A DNA stretch of 35,414 nucleotides, taken from Alphaproteobacteria bacterium (GTDB taxonomy: Bacteria; Pseudomonadota; Alphaproteobacteria; Elsterales; Elsteraceae). The notes below the pieces were generated by a model. The model was not told the DNA's origin and did no database searches. It worked only from the letters and a program-made list of their open reading frames with translations. Shown here one piece after another: positions 18,483-27,148 of the stretch. The position numbers and the translations under genes are program-made. Within the stretch, counting starts at the first letter, position 1; each line of letters begins with the position of its first letter. Location of the stretch: assembly GCA_013298565.1 (NCBI GenBank), contig JAAFIC010000030.1, forward strand, positions 1 through 35,414. The letters are read 5' to 3'.

Positions 18483-18671
18483 TTAAAGATCGTCTAAGTC
18501 CACCAAGTCGAGCGAAACGACCGACAGGTTCAGCACAACCTTACCGCATTCCTCGAAGTTAACCGTTACGCGATCACCCACGACCGACTGAACTTGGCCC
18601 AAACCCCAGTCCGGGCAGGCGGGGTGGCGCACGATACAGCCGGGCGTCAGCAGGGTTAAAATTGCACTCAT
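18483..18671 (-). CDS. DUF3553 domain protein
   Basis: A 62-residue protein. Almost the entire length is the DUF3553 motif: a small beta barrel with PGCIVRHPACPDWGLGQVQS and TVNFEECGKVVL. The same kind of small domain occurs fused to helicases and other nucleic-acid proteins, and a nucleic-acid or protein-binding role is possible but unproven. Met at 18671 is preferred over 18698 because the family starts close to this point. It is divergent from chpT, 125 bases away, and convergent with groEL. Confidence 0.8.
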   Translation of the reverse strand: MSAILTLLTPGCIVRHPACPDWGLGQVQSVVGDRVTVNFEECGKVVLNLSVVSLDLVDLDDL

Positions 18672-18796
18672 GACATTTCTCACTCTAAAATACTGCACAT
18701 GTTAAGGGAATCTTCAAACCTAAAGTGGCCTTATATATCCTAAAGCTCTGATTTGAAATCTGGCCTAACCTTGCCAGAGAAAGAAGTGCATTAAGC

Positions 18797-19480
18797 ATGG
18801 ATACCATTCACACCTCGCTTCCGTCGGTTACGGTCGATCTATCGTTCCTCCATCTGGTTGTCAGCCAACTCTGTCACGATCTCGTCAGCCCGATTGGCGC
18901 GGTCAATAATGGGGTTGAGTTGATCGAGGAGTTGGGATCGACGCCCGACAGCGAGGCGTTCGATTTGATCGCGCAAAGCGGGCAGGCGGCGGCGGCCAAG
19001 CTGCAATGTTTTCGGTTGGCCTGGGGCCGGGGCGGGGCAAGCAGTGATACCCGCCTAGCCGATGTGCGCCAAGTTCTCATAGACTATTTCGCAGGCGAAA
19101 CCCGCATTGGGTTGCACTGGCCTGCCGATGCCGCCACCGAGGCTGTGGATTACGCGCCGGGCGCTCTGCAACTGCTGCTGAATAGCGTGTTGGCGGTAGC
19201 GACCACGTTAACACGCGGCGGGCAAATCACCGTGCGCGTGCAGATTGTCGATACGGGTGCGCCGTTCGAGATTGATGCGGAAGGCCAGAATTTGCGTGTG
19301 CCCGATGTTCTGCCGGAGCTTTTGGCCGGGCGGGCGCGCGCGCCATTGGATCATCGCACAGTGGCGGCAGGCTTCGCCTCGGTGTTGGGGCAGGCTTTGG
19401 GTGTGCCTTTGAGTATCTCGCAGCTTTCGCCCGAACTCATCAGGATTGCTGGGAAATTACCCATTCTGTCATTTCCCTGA
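18797..19480 (+). CDS. chpT: ChpT-type histidine phosphotransferase
   Basis: A 227-residue protein with the fold of a histidine kinase dimerisation domain plus a degenerate ATPase domain. The phosphorylated residue is probably His27 in SQLCHDLVSPIGAVNNGVEL, the ChpT/HPTransfase signature. The C-terminal half (ALQLLLNSVLAVATTLTRGG) has the N-box-like helix but lacks the Gly-rich ATP loops, so it is not expected to be a kinase. In alphaproteobacteria ChpT passes phosphate from CckA to CtrA and CpdR, controlling cell cycle and/or motility. Placement immediately upstream of the chemotaxis genes supports a motility role in this organism. It has no detectable ribosome site of strong consensus; the ATG start gives the usual length. 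Confidence 0.85.
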   Translation: MDTIHTSLPSVTVDLSFLHLVVSQLCHDLVSPIGAVNNGVELIEELGSTPDSEAFDLIAQSGQAAAAKLQCFRLAWGRGGASSDTRLADVRQVLIDYFAGETRIGLHWPADAATEAVDYAPGALQLLLNSVLAVATTLTRGGQITVRVQIVDTGAPFEIDAEGQNLRVPDVLPELLAGRARAPLDHRTVAAGFASVLGQALGVPLSISQLSPELIRIAGKLPILSFP

Positions 19481-19627
19481 TAGATTTGATTGGCATGATC
19501 GTTAGAGTCATGCAACTGCTTGCTTGCCCTTTCGGCTGCGGTGGTTCAAGAAACAGAGGCCGTTGGGGAAAAGGCCGACACCCAACGCCAAGATGTCTTA
19601 ACAGGGACGTGGACCAGGGGATTCCGA

Positions 19628-22351
19628 ATGGATGATTTGCTCAGTGAGTTTCTGACCGAGACGGCGGAAAATCTATCGGTGTTAGATGTCGAGCTGGTGA
19701 AGCTCGAACAGAACCCCAATGATCCGCATTTGCTCGGTAATATTTTTAGGCTCGTGCACACGATTAAGGGCACCTGCGGCTTCCTAGGGCTGCCGCGCCT
19801 TGAAAGCGTTGCCCATGCTGGCGAAAACGTGTTGGGCCGGGTTCGCGATGGCGAATTGATCGTGTCGGCAGGTACTGTTTCGCTGATCTTGCAATCGCTG
19901 GATTGCATCAAAGGCATTCTGTCTGTCTTGGAAGCAACCGAAGCCGAACCCCCCGGCGATGATTCAATCCTAATCGCCAAGCTGAACGCGGTGGCGGGCG
20001 GGGCATCGGCAGATGAAGTGGCGGGTATTACGGCAGTAGCCCCGGCATCGCCCCTTGCTGCGCCACCCCCCCCTCCGTTTCAACCCCCATTTCCAGTCAC
20101 GGCTCGGGCACCAGTCGCCAGCGCACCTGCTGCGGCCCCCGCTCCCGCAACTCCCGCTTCCGCAGCGCCGCCGCCGAGCGAGCAAACGCGGGAAGTGGCC
20201 CGTGTCGAAGCCCCGCAGCCCCCCGCCGAACTGGCTGATGAGCCTGAAGCCGCGCGCCCGTCAGCCGCCGCCGCGCAATCGGTTGAGGCAATCAAAGATT
20301 CAGCTATCGCCGCCCAAACGATCCGCGTCAGCGTCGATCTGCTGGAAAACCTGATGACAATGGTTTCGGAGTTGGTTCTAACGCGCAACCAGCTTCTCCA
20401 AATCGTTCGCCGTCATAAGGACAGCGAGTTTACCGTTCCGTTGCAGCGCCTCTCGCACGTTACCTCGGAGCTGCAAGAAGGCGTGATGAAGACGCGGATG
20501 CAGCCGATTGGTAACGCCTGGGCCAAGTTGCCGCGTATGGTGCGCGATCTGTCGCTCGAACTGGGTAAGAAAATTGATCTGCAAATGATCGGTGCCGAGA
20601 CCGAGCTTGATCGGCAGGTGCTGGAGTTGATCAAAGATCCGCTGACCCATATGGTGCGGAATTCTGCGGATCATGGCCTAGAAACGCCGGACGAGCGCAA
20701 GCGTGCCAGCAAGTCCGAAACAGGCCGGATCACGCTGAACGCCTATCACGAAGGCGGCCATATTCTCATCGAGATTTCCGATGATGGGCGCGGCCTCAAT
20801 ACGGAGCGAATTAAAGCCAAGATCATCCAGAACGGCCTCGCTAGCGAGTCTGATCTGGATGGTATGGCCGAAGCACAGATCTATCAGTTCATCTTCAAGC
20901 CGGGCTTCTCGACAGCAGCAGCCGTGACCGCAGTGTCGGGCCGGGGCGTGGGGATGGACGTGGTCCGTACCAATATCGAAAAAATTGGTGGCACGATCGA
21001 GCTGAAATCGAAGTTCGGGCGCGGCTCAACCTTCGTCATTAAAATCCCGCTCACTCTGGCCATCGTCTCGGCGCTAATTGTGGAAAGCTGTGGCGAACGC
21101 TTCGCCATTCCGCAAATCAGCGTGGTAGAGTTGGTTCGCGCCAGCGCCGATTCGGAGCATCGTATCGAGCGAATCCACGGCACACCGGTATTGCGCTTGC
21201 GGAACCGACTGTTGCCATTGGTGAGCCTGGAGCGTCTGCTCCGCCTTGATCGCCGGGAAGGCGATGCGACGACGGAGAGCTTCATCATCGTCGCCCAGGT
21301 TGGTACTTACAACTTCGGGATTATGGTGGACCGCGTATTTGATACTGAAGAAATCGTCGTAAAGCCCGTTGCCCCAATTTTGCGGCACCTGTCGCTTTTC
21401 TCGGGCAATACTATTCTTGGCGATGGTTCGGTCATCATGATCCTCGATCCGAACGGGATCGCCGCCTCCACGGGCGAAATGACCGTGAGCGAAAACGCGC
21501 AAATCGACGCGGCGGCGGCGCGCGATACACACGATCACGATCGGACGACGCTGCTGATTTTCCGTGCGGGCGATGGCGGGCCGAAGGCCGTTCCCTTGTC
21601 TCTCGTGGCGCGCTTGGAAGAAATCGACCTTGAAACCGTCGAGTTTAGCCATGATCGGCCCATGGTGCAGTATCGTGATAAGTTAATGCCGCTCATCCCG
21701 ATTGTTCCGGGCATGAAGATGCAGCGCACGGGCCGTCAGCCGGTTTTGGTGTTCGCGGATGGCGAGCATTCGATGGGGCTAGTTGTCGATGAAATCATTG
21801 ATATTGTCGAAGATCGGTTGTCGGTTGAACTGGCGGCGGATCGCCCTGGCTTTATCGGATCGGCAATCATCGCGGGTCGCGCGACGGATGTTATCGACAC
21901 AGGTCACTTCCTCCTGCAAGCCTTTGGCGACTGGTTCCATGCAGGCCGCGATAAGCTGTTTGACGGGCGCACGAAGGCCAAACGCATTTTGTTGGTGGAC
22001 GATAGTCCGTTCTTCCGCAATCTGCTGATTCCGATTCTGTCGGTTAACGGCTTCTCTGTTACCTCTGCCGATAGCGCTGACGACGCGCTAACGATGGTAG
22101 AGGGCGGTGGAACTTTCGATGTGATCGTAAGCGATATCGAAATGCCGGGTATGAATGGTTACGAGTTTGCGCGCGCAGTTTCGGCGAGCAAATGGGCGGG
22201 CACGCCGATGGTGGCGCTCTCCAGCCATACATCACCGCAAGATATGGAGCGCGCGCGCGAGGTTGGATTTACAGACTATGTGCCGAAGTTTGACCGCGAC
22301 GCGCTTATCCACACGCTGAATCAACTGCTGAACACGGAGAAGGTGGCATGA
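19628..22351 (+). CDS. cheA: Chemotaxis histidine kinase CheA with two CheW-like domains and a C-terminal receiver
   Basis: A 907-residue hybrid CheA. In order: P1 phosphotransfer domain with His44 in RLVHTIKGTCGFLG; a ~110-residue Ala/Pro-rich linker in place of P2; P3 dimerisation helices (TIRVSVDLLENLMTMVSELV); P4 ATPase with HMVRNSADHGLE, ISDDGRGLN and GRGVGMDVV; a CheW-like P5; a second CheW-like domain (about residues 637-770); and a receiver domain with Asp836 in SDIEMPGMNG and Lys887. The start at 19628 has AGGGGA upstream; the open frame extends to 19520 but this adds an unrelated sequence ahead of P1. Absence of P2 means CheY and CheB must dock elsewhere, and the receiver may act as a phosphate sink. 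It overlaps cheW by four bases. Confidence 0.93.
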   Translation: MDDLLSEFLTETAENLSVLDVELVKLEQNPNDPHLLGNIFRLVHTIKGTCGFLGLPRLESVAHAGENVLGRVRDGELIVSAGTVSLILQSLDCIKGILSVLEATEAEPPGDDSILIAKLNAVAGGASADEVAGITAVAPASPLAAPPPPPFQPPFPVTARAPVASAPAAAPAPATPASAAPPPSEQTREVARVEAPQPPAELADEPEAARPSAAAAQSVEAIKDSAIAAQTIRVSVDLLENLMTMVSELVLTRNQLLQIVRRHKDSEFTVPLQRLSHVTSELQEGVMKTRMQPIGNAWAKLPRMVRDLSLELGKKIDLQMIGAETELDRQVLELIKDPLTHMVRNSADHGLETPDERKRASKSETGRITLNAYHEGGHILIEISDDGRGLNTERIKAKIIQNGLASESDLDGMAEAQIYQFIFKPGFSTAAAVTAVSGRGVGMDVVRTNIEKIGGTIELKSKFGRGSTFVIKIPLTLAIVSALIVESCGERFAIPQISVVELVRASADSEHRIERIHGTPVLRLRNRLLPLVSLERLLRLDRREGDATTESFIIVAQVGTYNFGIMVDRVFDTEEIVVKPVAPILRHLSLFSGNTILGDGSVIMILDPNGIAASTGEMTVSENAQIDAAAARDTHDHDRTTLLIFRAGDGGPKAVPLSLVARLEEIDLETVEFSHDRPMVQYRDKLMPLIPIVPGMKMQRTGRQPVLVFADGEHSMGLVVDEIIDIVEDRLSVELAADRPGFIGSAIIAGRATDVIDTGHFLLQAFGDWFHAGRDKLFDGRTKAKRILLVDDSPFFRNLLIPILSVNGFSVTSADSADDALTMVEGGGTFDVIVSDIEMPGMNGYEFARAVSASKWAGTPMVALSSHTSPQDMERAREVGFTDYVPKFDRDALIHTLNQLLNTEKVA

Positions 22352-22845
22352 GCGAACTGGTTGCTTCAGGAAAGCGGAATATTACCCGTCAGGGTTTTGC
22401 CGCCGAAGAACAACGCCAGTATGTGTCCATCACCATTGATGGGCAGATGTTTGGTATTCCTGTTTTAATTGTTCACGATGTGTTGGGGCCGCAGCGCATT
22501 ACGCGCATTCCGCTGGCTCCGGCGGAGGTGGCGGGTTCGCTCAATCTACGCGGTCGCATCGTGACCGCGATTGATGTGCGCTTGCGCTTAGGGTTGATCC
22601 GGCGCCCTGCCACGATCGGCGGCATGAGCGTTGTGGTCGAGCATTCTGGCGAGTTTTATAGCCTAATGGTCGATGGTGTCGGCGAAGTGCTGACCCTGTC
22701 GGCGTCGGAATTCGAGCGTAATCCGGCGACGCTGGATCCGCGTTGGCGCGATATTTCGCTGGGCATTTACCGCCTGCAAGATCAGTTGCTGGTTATCCTT
22801 GATGTTAACCGTTTGTTAGATTTTACGCGGCACGAAGCGGCCTGA
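22348..22845 (+). CDS. cheW: Chemotaxis coupling protein CheW
   Basis: A 165-residue scaffold protein linking chemoreceptors to CheA. The CheW fold is recognisable from YVSITIDGQMFGIPVLIVHDV, LAPAEVAGSLNLRGRIVTAI and the terminal LLVILDVNRLLDF. An N-terminal ~25-residue extension precedes it. The ATG overlaps the cheA stop (ATGA), which indicates translational coupling and matched amounts. Confidence 0.95.
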   Translation: MSELVASGKRNITRQGFAAEEQRQYVSITIDGQMFGIPVLIVHDVLGPQRITRIPLAPAEVAGSLNLRGRIVTAIDVRLRLGLIRRPATIGGMSVVVEHSGEFYSLMVDGVGEVLTLSASEFERNPATLDPRWRDISLGIYRLQDQLLVILDVNRLLDFTRHEAA

Positions 22846-22926
22846 TACGCGGGAAGAATCTCTCTTCCCGTCCCGAGTAGGGTATAAAGAAGCCGTAGTG
22901 TCATTCCAGAGAGTGGAGTAGGGCCA

Positions 22927-23292
22927 ATGAAATCTTGCCTCATCGTTGATGACTCGCGGGTCGTCCGCATGGTGGCTAGGAAGATTCTGCAGGAACTCGG
23001 TTTCGAGACCTCGGAGGCAGAGGACGGCAAGAAGGCTATGGAAGCCTGTCAAAAAGCTATGCCGGACGTCATCCTGCTGGATTGGAATATGCCTGTTATG
23101 AATGGGATAGAATTTTTGCGCGAACTCCGTGCCTATCCCGGCGGCGATGTTCCGAAAGTTGTGTTCTGCACCACCGAAAACGATCTGGCGCATATTATGG
23201 AAGCGATGGGGTCGGGGGCTGATGAATACATCATGAAGCCGTTCGATCAGGAAATCATTCAAAGTAAGTTTAGCCAGGTAGGTATTCTTTGA
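22927..23292 (+). CDS. cheY: Chemotaxis response regulator CheY
   Basis: A 121-residue single receiver domain. Acidic residues Asp8/Asp9, phosphorylated Asp52 (LLDWNMPVMNG), the Thr82/Thr83 switch region (FCTTEND) and Lys104 (YIMKPFD) are all present. When phosphorylated by CheA it binds the flagellar motor switch. A GGAG lies upstream. It ends directly at the cheB start. Confidence 0.94.
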   Translation: MKSCLIVDDSRVVRMVARKILQELGFETSEAEDGKKAMEACQKAMPDVILLDWNMPVMNGIEFLRELRAYPGGDVPKVVFCTTENDLAHIMEAMGSGADEYIMKPFDQEIIQSKFSQVGIL

Positions 23293-24479
23293 TGATTTCC
23301 GGCACAAATAGCCGAAATCCCGGATCATCACCCTCGGAGATACCGCCGAAAGGCAGTGACGGGGTTATTCGCGTGATGCTCGTGGATGATAGTGCCGTTA
23401 TTCGTGGTTTGTTTACGCGCGCTCTGGAATCCGATCCCGAATTGCAGGTCGTCGCGTCGGTTGGCGATGGCAAAATGGCGCTGAACGCACTGAAGCGCCA
23501 GCAGATTGATATTATCATTCTTGATATCGAAATGCCGGTGATGGATGGGTTGACCGCCCTGCCGCTGTTGCAAGAGGCCGCCCCAAGCGTACCAATCATT
23601 ATGGCTTCCACACTGACGCGCAAGAACGCTGAAATAAGCCTGCGTGCGCTGCGGGATGGCGCTAAAGACTATGTAACCAAACCCTCAACGACCTCCGAGT
23701 TGACGTCTGCCCATAGCTTTCGGGATGAGTTGATTGTCAAAATAAAGGCGTTGGTAGGCCCCTCGCGCTCGCCTCGGCTGGAGATGCCGGGTATTCCCAA
23801 GCGCTTCACCAATACAGACGGCACGCAGACGGCGGGTGATCGCGCCCCGATGGTGCGCGTCAATCGCAGTGGCCCTATTACGCTGCGCCCGATGACGAAT
23901 GACGTGCCGGATGTTATCGCCATTGGCTCCTCCACCGGCGGCCCGCAAGCGTTGTTTGCAGTGCTGGGTAATCTGCCGAAAACGCTGCGTCAACCCATTC
24001 TGATTACGCAACATATGCCAGCGACCTTCACGACGATCCTCGCGGAGCATCTGGCGCGGGTCACTGATCGTCCGTGCCAAGAGGCGCGCGATGGCGATAG
24101 TGTGCAGCAGGGTTACATTTATGTAGCGCCGGGTGATTTTCACATGACGGTAGAGGTCAGCGGCACGCAGCGCGTGTTGCGTGTGCAAAAGACACCGCCT
24201 GAGAATTTCTGCCGCCCGGCGGCCGATCCGATGCTGCGTAGCTTGGCGGCGGTTTACGGTCGTAAACTGCTGGTTATCATCCTCACAGGAATGGGCCAAG
24301 ACGGCATGTTGGGCGCGCAAACCGTGGTGCAGCAAGGTGGTATGGTGATTGCTCAGGACGAGGCGAGCAGCGTTGTTTGGGGAATGCCGGGCGCGGTTGC
24401 TTACGCGGGCCTGTGTAGTGCCATTTTGCCTTTACCGGACATTGGTTCTTTCATCCACAAAATCGCACTGAGGTCGTAA
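23292..24479 (+). CDS. cheB: Chemotaxis methylesterase/deamidase CheB
   Basis: A 395-residue protein-glutamate methylesterase that removes methyl groups from chemoreceptors. An unusual ~25-residue Ser/Pro-rich leader precedes the receiver domain (IRVMLVDDSAVIRGLFTRAL; phospho-Asp in IILDIEMPVMDG). A linker of about 65 residues leads to the catalytic domain with the triad Ser in IAIGSSTGGPQAL, His in ITQHMPATF and Asp in GMGQDGMLGAQ. The ATG at 23292 overlaps the cheY stop (TGATG); a TTG three bases earlier is also in frame. Phosphorylation by CheA would activate it and provide adaptation together with CheR. Confidence 0.95.
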   Translation: MISGTNSRNPGSSPSEIPPKGSDGVIRVMLVDDSAVIRGLFTRALESDPELQVVASVGDGKMALNALKRQQIDIIILDIEMPVMDGLTALPLLQEAAPSVPIIMASTLTRKNAEISLRALRDGAKDYVTKPSTTSELTSAHSFRDELIVKIKALVGPSRSPRLEMPGIPKRFTNTDGTQTAGDRAPMVRVNRSGPITLRPMTNDVPDVIAIGSSTGGPQALFAVLGNLPKTLRQPILITQHMPATFTTILAEHLARVTDRPCQEARDGDSVQQGYIYVAPGDFHMTVEVSGTQRVLRVQKTPPENFCRPAADPMLRSLAAVYGRKLLVIILTGMGQDGMLGAQTVVQQGGMVIAQDEASSVVWGMPGAVAYAGLCSAILPLPDIGSFIHKIALRS

Positions 24480-24481
24480 GC

Positions 24482-25321
24482 ATGAAATCGGACGAGTTCG
24501 AGTTCATCAGTCGAACGGTTCGCCAGCGCTCCGGCTTGGTGTTGACCGAAGATAAAACCTATTTGGTTGAAAGCCGTTTGCTGCCAATTGCTCGCAAATT
24601 CGGGTACAAGTCGGTGGACGAGTTTGTTACGTCGGTTCATCGCGGGCCGGACGAAGCAAAGTTGCGGGCCATTACGGAAGCGATGACCACGAACGAAACT
24701 TTGTTCTTTCGCGATACGAAACCGTTCGATCAGTTCAAGCGGGTTGTGCTTCCCGCAGTGCTGGGATCGCGCGCGGCACGCAAGACTGTGCGGATCTGGT
24801 GCGCGGCCTGTTCTTCCGGTCAGGAACCCTATTCTCTGGCGATGATTTTGAAGGAGGAAAGCGCAAGGCTTGCGGGTTGGCGCTTTGAAATCGTCGCGAC
24901 CGACCTTAGCCCTGAAATGCTAGACCGGGCGCGGGCGGGGCTTTATACGCAGTTCGAGGTTCAGCGCGGCTTGCCGATTCAATATCTGATGAAATATTTC
25001 AAGCAGATCGAGGATAAGTGGCAACTCTCGAACGATATTCGGAACATGGTGGACTATAAAGAGTTTAACCTTCTGTCCGATCCGCGTGCCTTGGGGCAGT
25101 TCGATATCGTTTTTTGCCGAAATGTGTTGATTTACTTCGATCAGCCAACGAAGACGGAAGTGTTAAGCCGCCTGCGAACAATACTACCGGAAGATGGTGT
25201 TTTATATTTGGGGGGTGCGGAAACAGTTTTAGGGATTACCGATAAGTTCGAGCCGTTACCGAATGAACGGGGCCTTTATCGCTGCATTGCAAAACAAGGT
25301 GCTAGTTTCACTTCTGTGTAA
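24482..25321 (+). CDS. cheR: Chemotaxis protein methyltransferase CheR
   Basis: A 279-residue SAM-dependent enzyme that methylates chemoreceptor glutamates. The N-terminal helical domain contains the typical AMTTNETLFFRDTKPFDQF; the SAM-binding fold has IWCAACSSGQEPYSLAM, EIVATDLSPEMLDRA and FDIVFCRNVLIYFD. It starts two bases after cheB and is the last gene of the cluster, closed by a terminator. No cheD or cheZ was seen in the window. Confidence 0.95.
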   Translation: MKSDEFEFISRTVRQRSGLVLTEDKTYLVESRLLPIARKFGYKSVDEFVTSVHRGPDEAKLRAITEAMTTNETLFFRDTKPFDQFKRVVLPAVLGSRAARKTVRIWCAACSSGQEPYSLAMILKEESARLAGWRFEIVATDLSPEMLDRARAGLYTQFEVQRGLPIQYLMKYFKQIEDKWQLSNDIRNMVDYKEFNLLSDPRALGQFDIVFCRNVLIYFDQPTKTEVLSRLRTILPEDGVLYLGGAETVLGITDKFEPLPNERGLYRCIAKQGASFTSV

Positions 25322-25349
25322 TTTTAACAGATCGTTAAATATATATTTC

Positions 25350-25379
25350 CCGAGCCGCTTTTGCGGCTCGGTTTCTTTT
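25350..25379 (+). terminator. Intrinsic terminator of the che operon
   Basis: A 9-bp perfect stem (CCGAGCCGC at 25350-25358 with 25363-25371, loop TTTT) followed by TTTCTTTT, 28 bases after the cheR stop. Confidence 0.9.
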
Positions 25380-25522
25380 GGGAAATGCGACTTTGTGTCA
25401 CACATGAAAGGCGCGAACTGATATCTATATTGTAATCTTGTGGGGGAGAGGCCGAAATTGGCCCTACGTGCCGGAAGATAGGGTAATCTTCCGCCGCGCT
25501 CCAGGGAGGAACGGGGTAAATC

Positions 25523-26926
25523 ATGACGGACCAGGAGCAAGAACTGCGCGAGGGTTTCGCGCAGGTGGCTCATTTATCGGGAAATCTCGGGATCGAGATT
25601 ACGGATATTAGTGCTAATATCGACCAAGTTGCGATGCAGGTTCGGCAGGACTCGGAGACGTGCCAAGCCTTGCGGCGGCTTTTCTCCGATCTCACCGATA
25701 AAAATCGGGCAATCTCCAATGCCAGCCAAATCGCCCACACGCAAGCTGAAGCTGCGCGGCAGAATATGGCCGCATCGCGCCAGGGCATTGATAGGTCGCT
25801 GGCCGAGATTAGAGCGCTGGCAGAGTCTGTAACGGCGATTGAGGGTCAACTTCCGGGCCTTTCCGAAGCCCTTGGGCGCATTAGCCGCGCGGCTGCGGGG
25901 ATTAACGCGATTGCCCGTCAAACCAATCTGCTGGCGCTGAATGCGACAATCGAAGCCGCGCGCGCGGGGGAGGCGGGGCGCGGCTTTGCAGTAGTGGCAG
26001 GCGAAGTGAAGGCGCTGGCCCGGCAAACGGCAGAAGCCACAGCGGAAATTGATATTACGCTGCAAGATTTGGCCGCGCAAACCCGGCAGTTGATCGCGCG
26101 CAGCACGGAAGGCGTGCAACGCGCCTCGGCGGTGCAAGGGGGAACCCAGGCCATCGGCTCGGTGCTCTCGACGCTGGATGACGCTATGGTGCAGATCGCG
26201 GGGAACGCTGGCAATATCGCCGAGGCTGCGACCGAAACCGATAGCCATTACGAAACCCTAGCCCGGCGGGTCGAGGGCATGACCGGCGGGATTGGCGAGT
26301 CGGCCCGCGCGTTGGATGCTGCCGAAGAGCGACTGCACACGCTGCGTGATTATTCCGAGGCGTTGATGAAACTGACCGCCGTGAGCGGGGTTGAGACGCA
26401 GGATACGCCGTTTATCGAAACCGCAATTCGCTATGGCGCGAATCTCAGCACATTGTTTAGTGAGGCTGTAGATCGGGGCGATGTTGCGATGGATGCGCTA
26501 TTCGATGATCGCTACCAGCCTATTCCCGGCACCAACCCGCTACAGCATCTCACGAAATACACTAGCTTTGCCGAACGGCTATTGCCGCCGTTGCTGGAAG
26601 ACGGGCTGAAAAGCCTTGCCGACGTAGTTTACTGCATCGTTGCAGATCGTAATGGCTATGTGGCCGTTCACAATAAAATCTACTCCCAGCCTCAGCGGGA
26701 AGATCCGGCGTGGAACACGGCTAACTGCCGTAATAGGCGGCTGTTTAATGATCGTGTTGGTCTTGCCTCTGGGCAAAACCGGGATCCGTTTTTGCTCCAA
26801 ACCTATCGGCGGGATTTGGGGGGCGGGCGGTTCATGCTGCTGAAAGAAGTGGCGGCCCCCATCACGGTTAAGGGCCGCCCCTGGGGCGCGGTTCGTTTCG
26901 GATACAAGGTCCAAAACTCCCGCTAG
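25523..26926 (+). CDS. Soluble chemoreceptor with C-terminal sensor domain
   Basis: A 467-residue methyl-accepting protein without signal peptide or membrane helix. The signalling coiled coil comes first (about residues 20-290), with hairpin tip [21 protein letters not shown] and [16 protein letters not shown] globular domain follows at the C-terminus (about 330-467), with [17 protein letters not shown], the Cys-containing [36 protein letters not shown] and a last strand [11 protein letters not shown]. The repeated strand/turn order recalls Cache/PAS-like sensor domains, but it was not firmly assigned. It lies 200 bases after the che terminator and is probably a separate transcript working with the adjacent Che proteins to sense an intracellular signal. 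A GGAGG-type ribosome site lies upstream. Confidence 0.9.
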   Translation: MTDQEQELREGFAQVAHLSGNLGIEITDISANIDQVAMQVRQDSETCQALRRLFSDLTDKNRAISNASQIAHTQAEAARQNMAASRQGIDRSLAEIRALAESVTAIEGQLPGLSEALGRISRAAAGINAIARQTNLLALNATIEAARAGEAGRGFAVVAGEVKALARQTAEATAEIDITLQDLAAQTRQLIARSTEGVQRASAVQGGTQAIGSVLSTLDDAMVQIAGNAGNIAEAATETDSHYETLARRVEGMTGGIGESARALDAAEERLHTLRDYSEALMKLTAVSGVETQDTPFIETAIRYGANLSTLFSEAVDRGDVAMDALFDDRYQPIPGTNPLQHLTKYTSFAERLLPPLLEDGLKSLADVVYCIVADRNGYVAVHNKIYSQPQREDPAWNTANCRNRRLFNDRVGLASGQNRDPFLLQTYRRDLGGGRFMLLKEVAAPITVKGRPWGAVRFGYKVQNSR

Positions 26927-26957
26927 AGCCGCGCGGCTTAACTCTGGCGCGGCTCTA
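26924..26957 (+). terminator. Hairpin overlapping the chemoreceptor stop codon
   Basis: An 11-bp perfect stem: TAGAGCCGCGC (26924-26934, beginning with the stop codon) with GCGCGGCTCTA (26947-26957), 12-base loop. No T run follows. A transcription terminator of this form is uncertain; it could equally be part of the structured region to its right. Confidence 0.4.
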
Positions 26958-26970
26958 TAAGCCGCATCAG

Positions 26971-27055
26971 GCGTGTTTGACACGCCAAGCGTGTCGGGTG
27001 AGGCGGCGGCCAAGGGCGCGGATGCGCCCGGCGATGCGCTTGGCGCGTCAAACGC
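26971..27055. repeat. Long imperfect inverted repeat between convergent genes
   Basis: GCGTGTTTGACACGCCAAGC (from 26971) is matched, with small differences, by the reverse complement of 27037-27055. A smaller 7-bp hairpin (26970-26976 with 26980-26986) nests in the left arm, and the interior is GC-rich. Looks like a repetitive extragenic palindrome cluster, though only one copy is in this window. Confidence 0.5.
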
Positions 27056-27077
27056 ACCGGGCGGCGAGGGCTAAGAT

Positions 27078-27121
27078 AAAACTAGAGCGTCTTGCGTCAA
27101 CCTTTACGCAAGACGCTCTAG
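27078..27121 (-). terminator. 16-bp perfect hairpin, probable terminator of the carboxypeptidase gene
   Basis: CTAGAGCGTCTTGCGT (27082-27097) pairs exactly with 27106-27121 over an 8-base loop. On the minus strand it lies 27 bases past the dacA-like stop and is followed by TTTTATC, enough for a terminator. The length and perfection also fit a mobile palindromic repeat. Confidence 0.6.
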
Positions 27122-27148
27122 AGATGTAGATAGTGATTTTTTTCCGCA

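Noticed and set aside
23685-24335. A 216-codon minus-strand frame opposite cheB
   Set aside because: cheB motifs on the plus strand are complete; the antisense product is His/Arg-rich noise.
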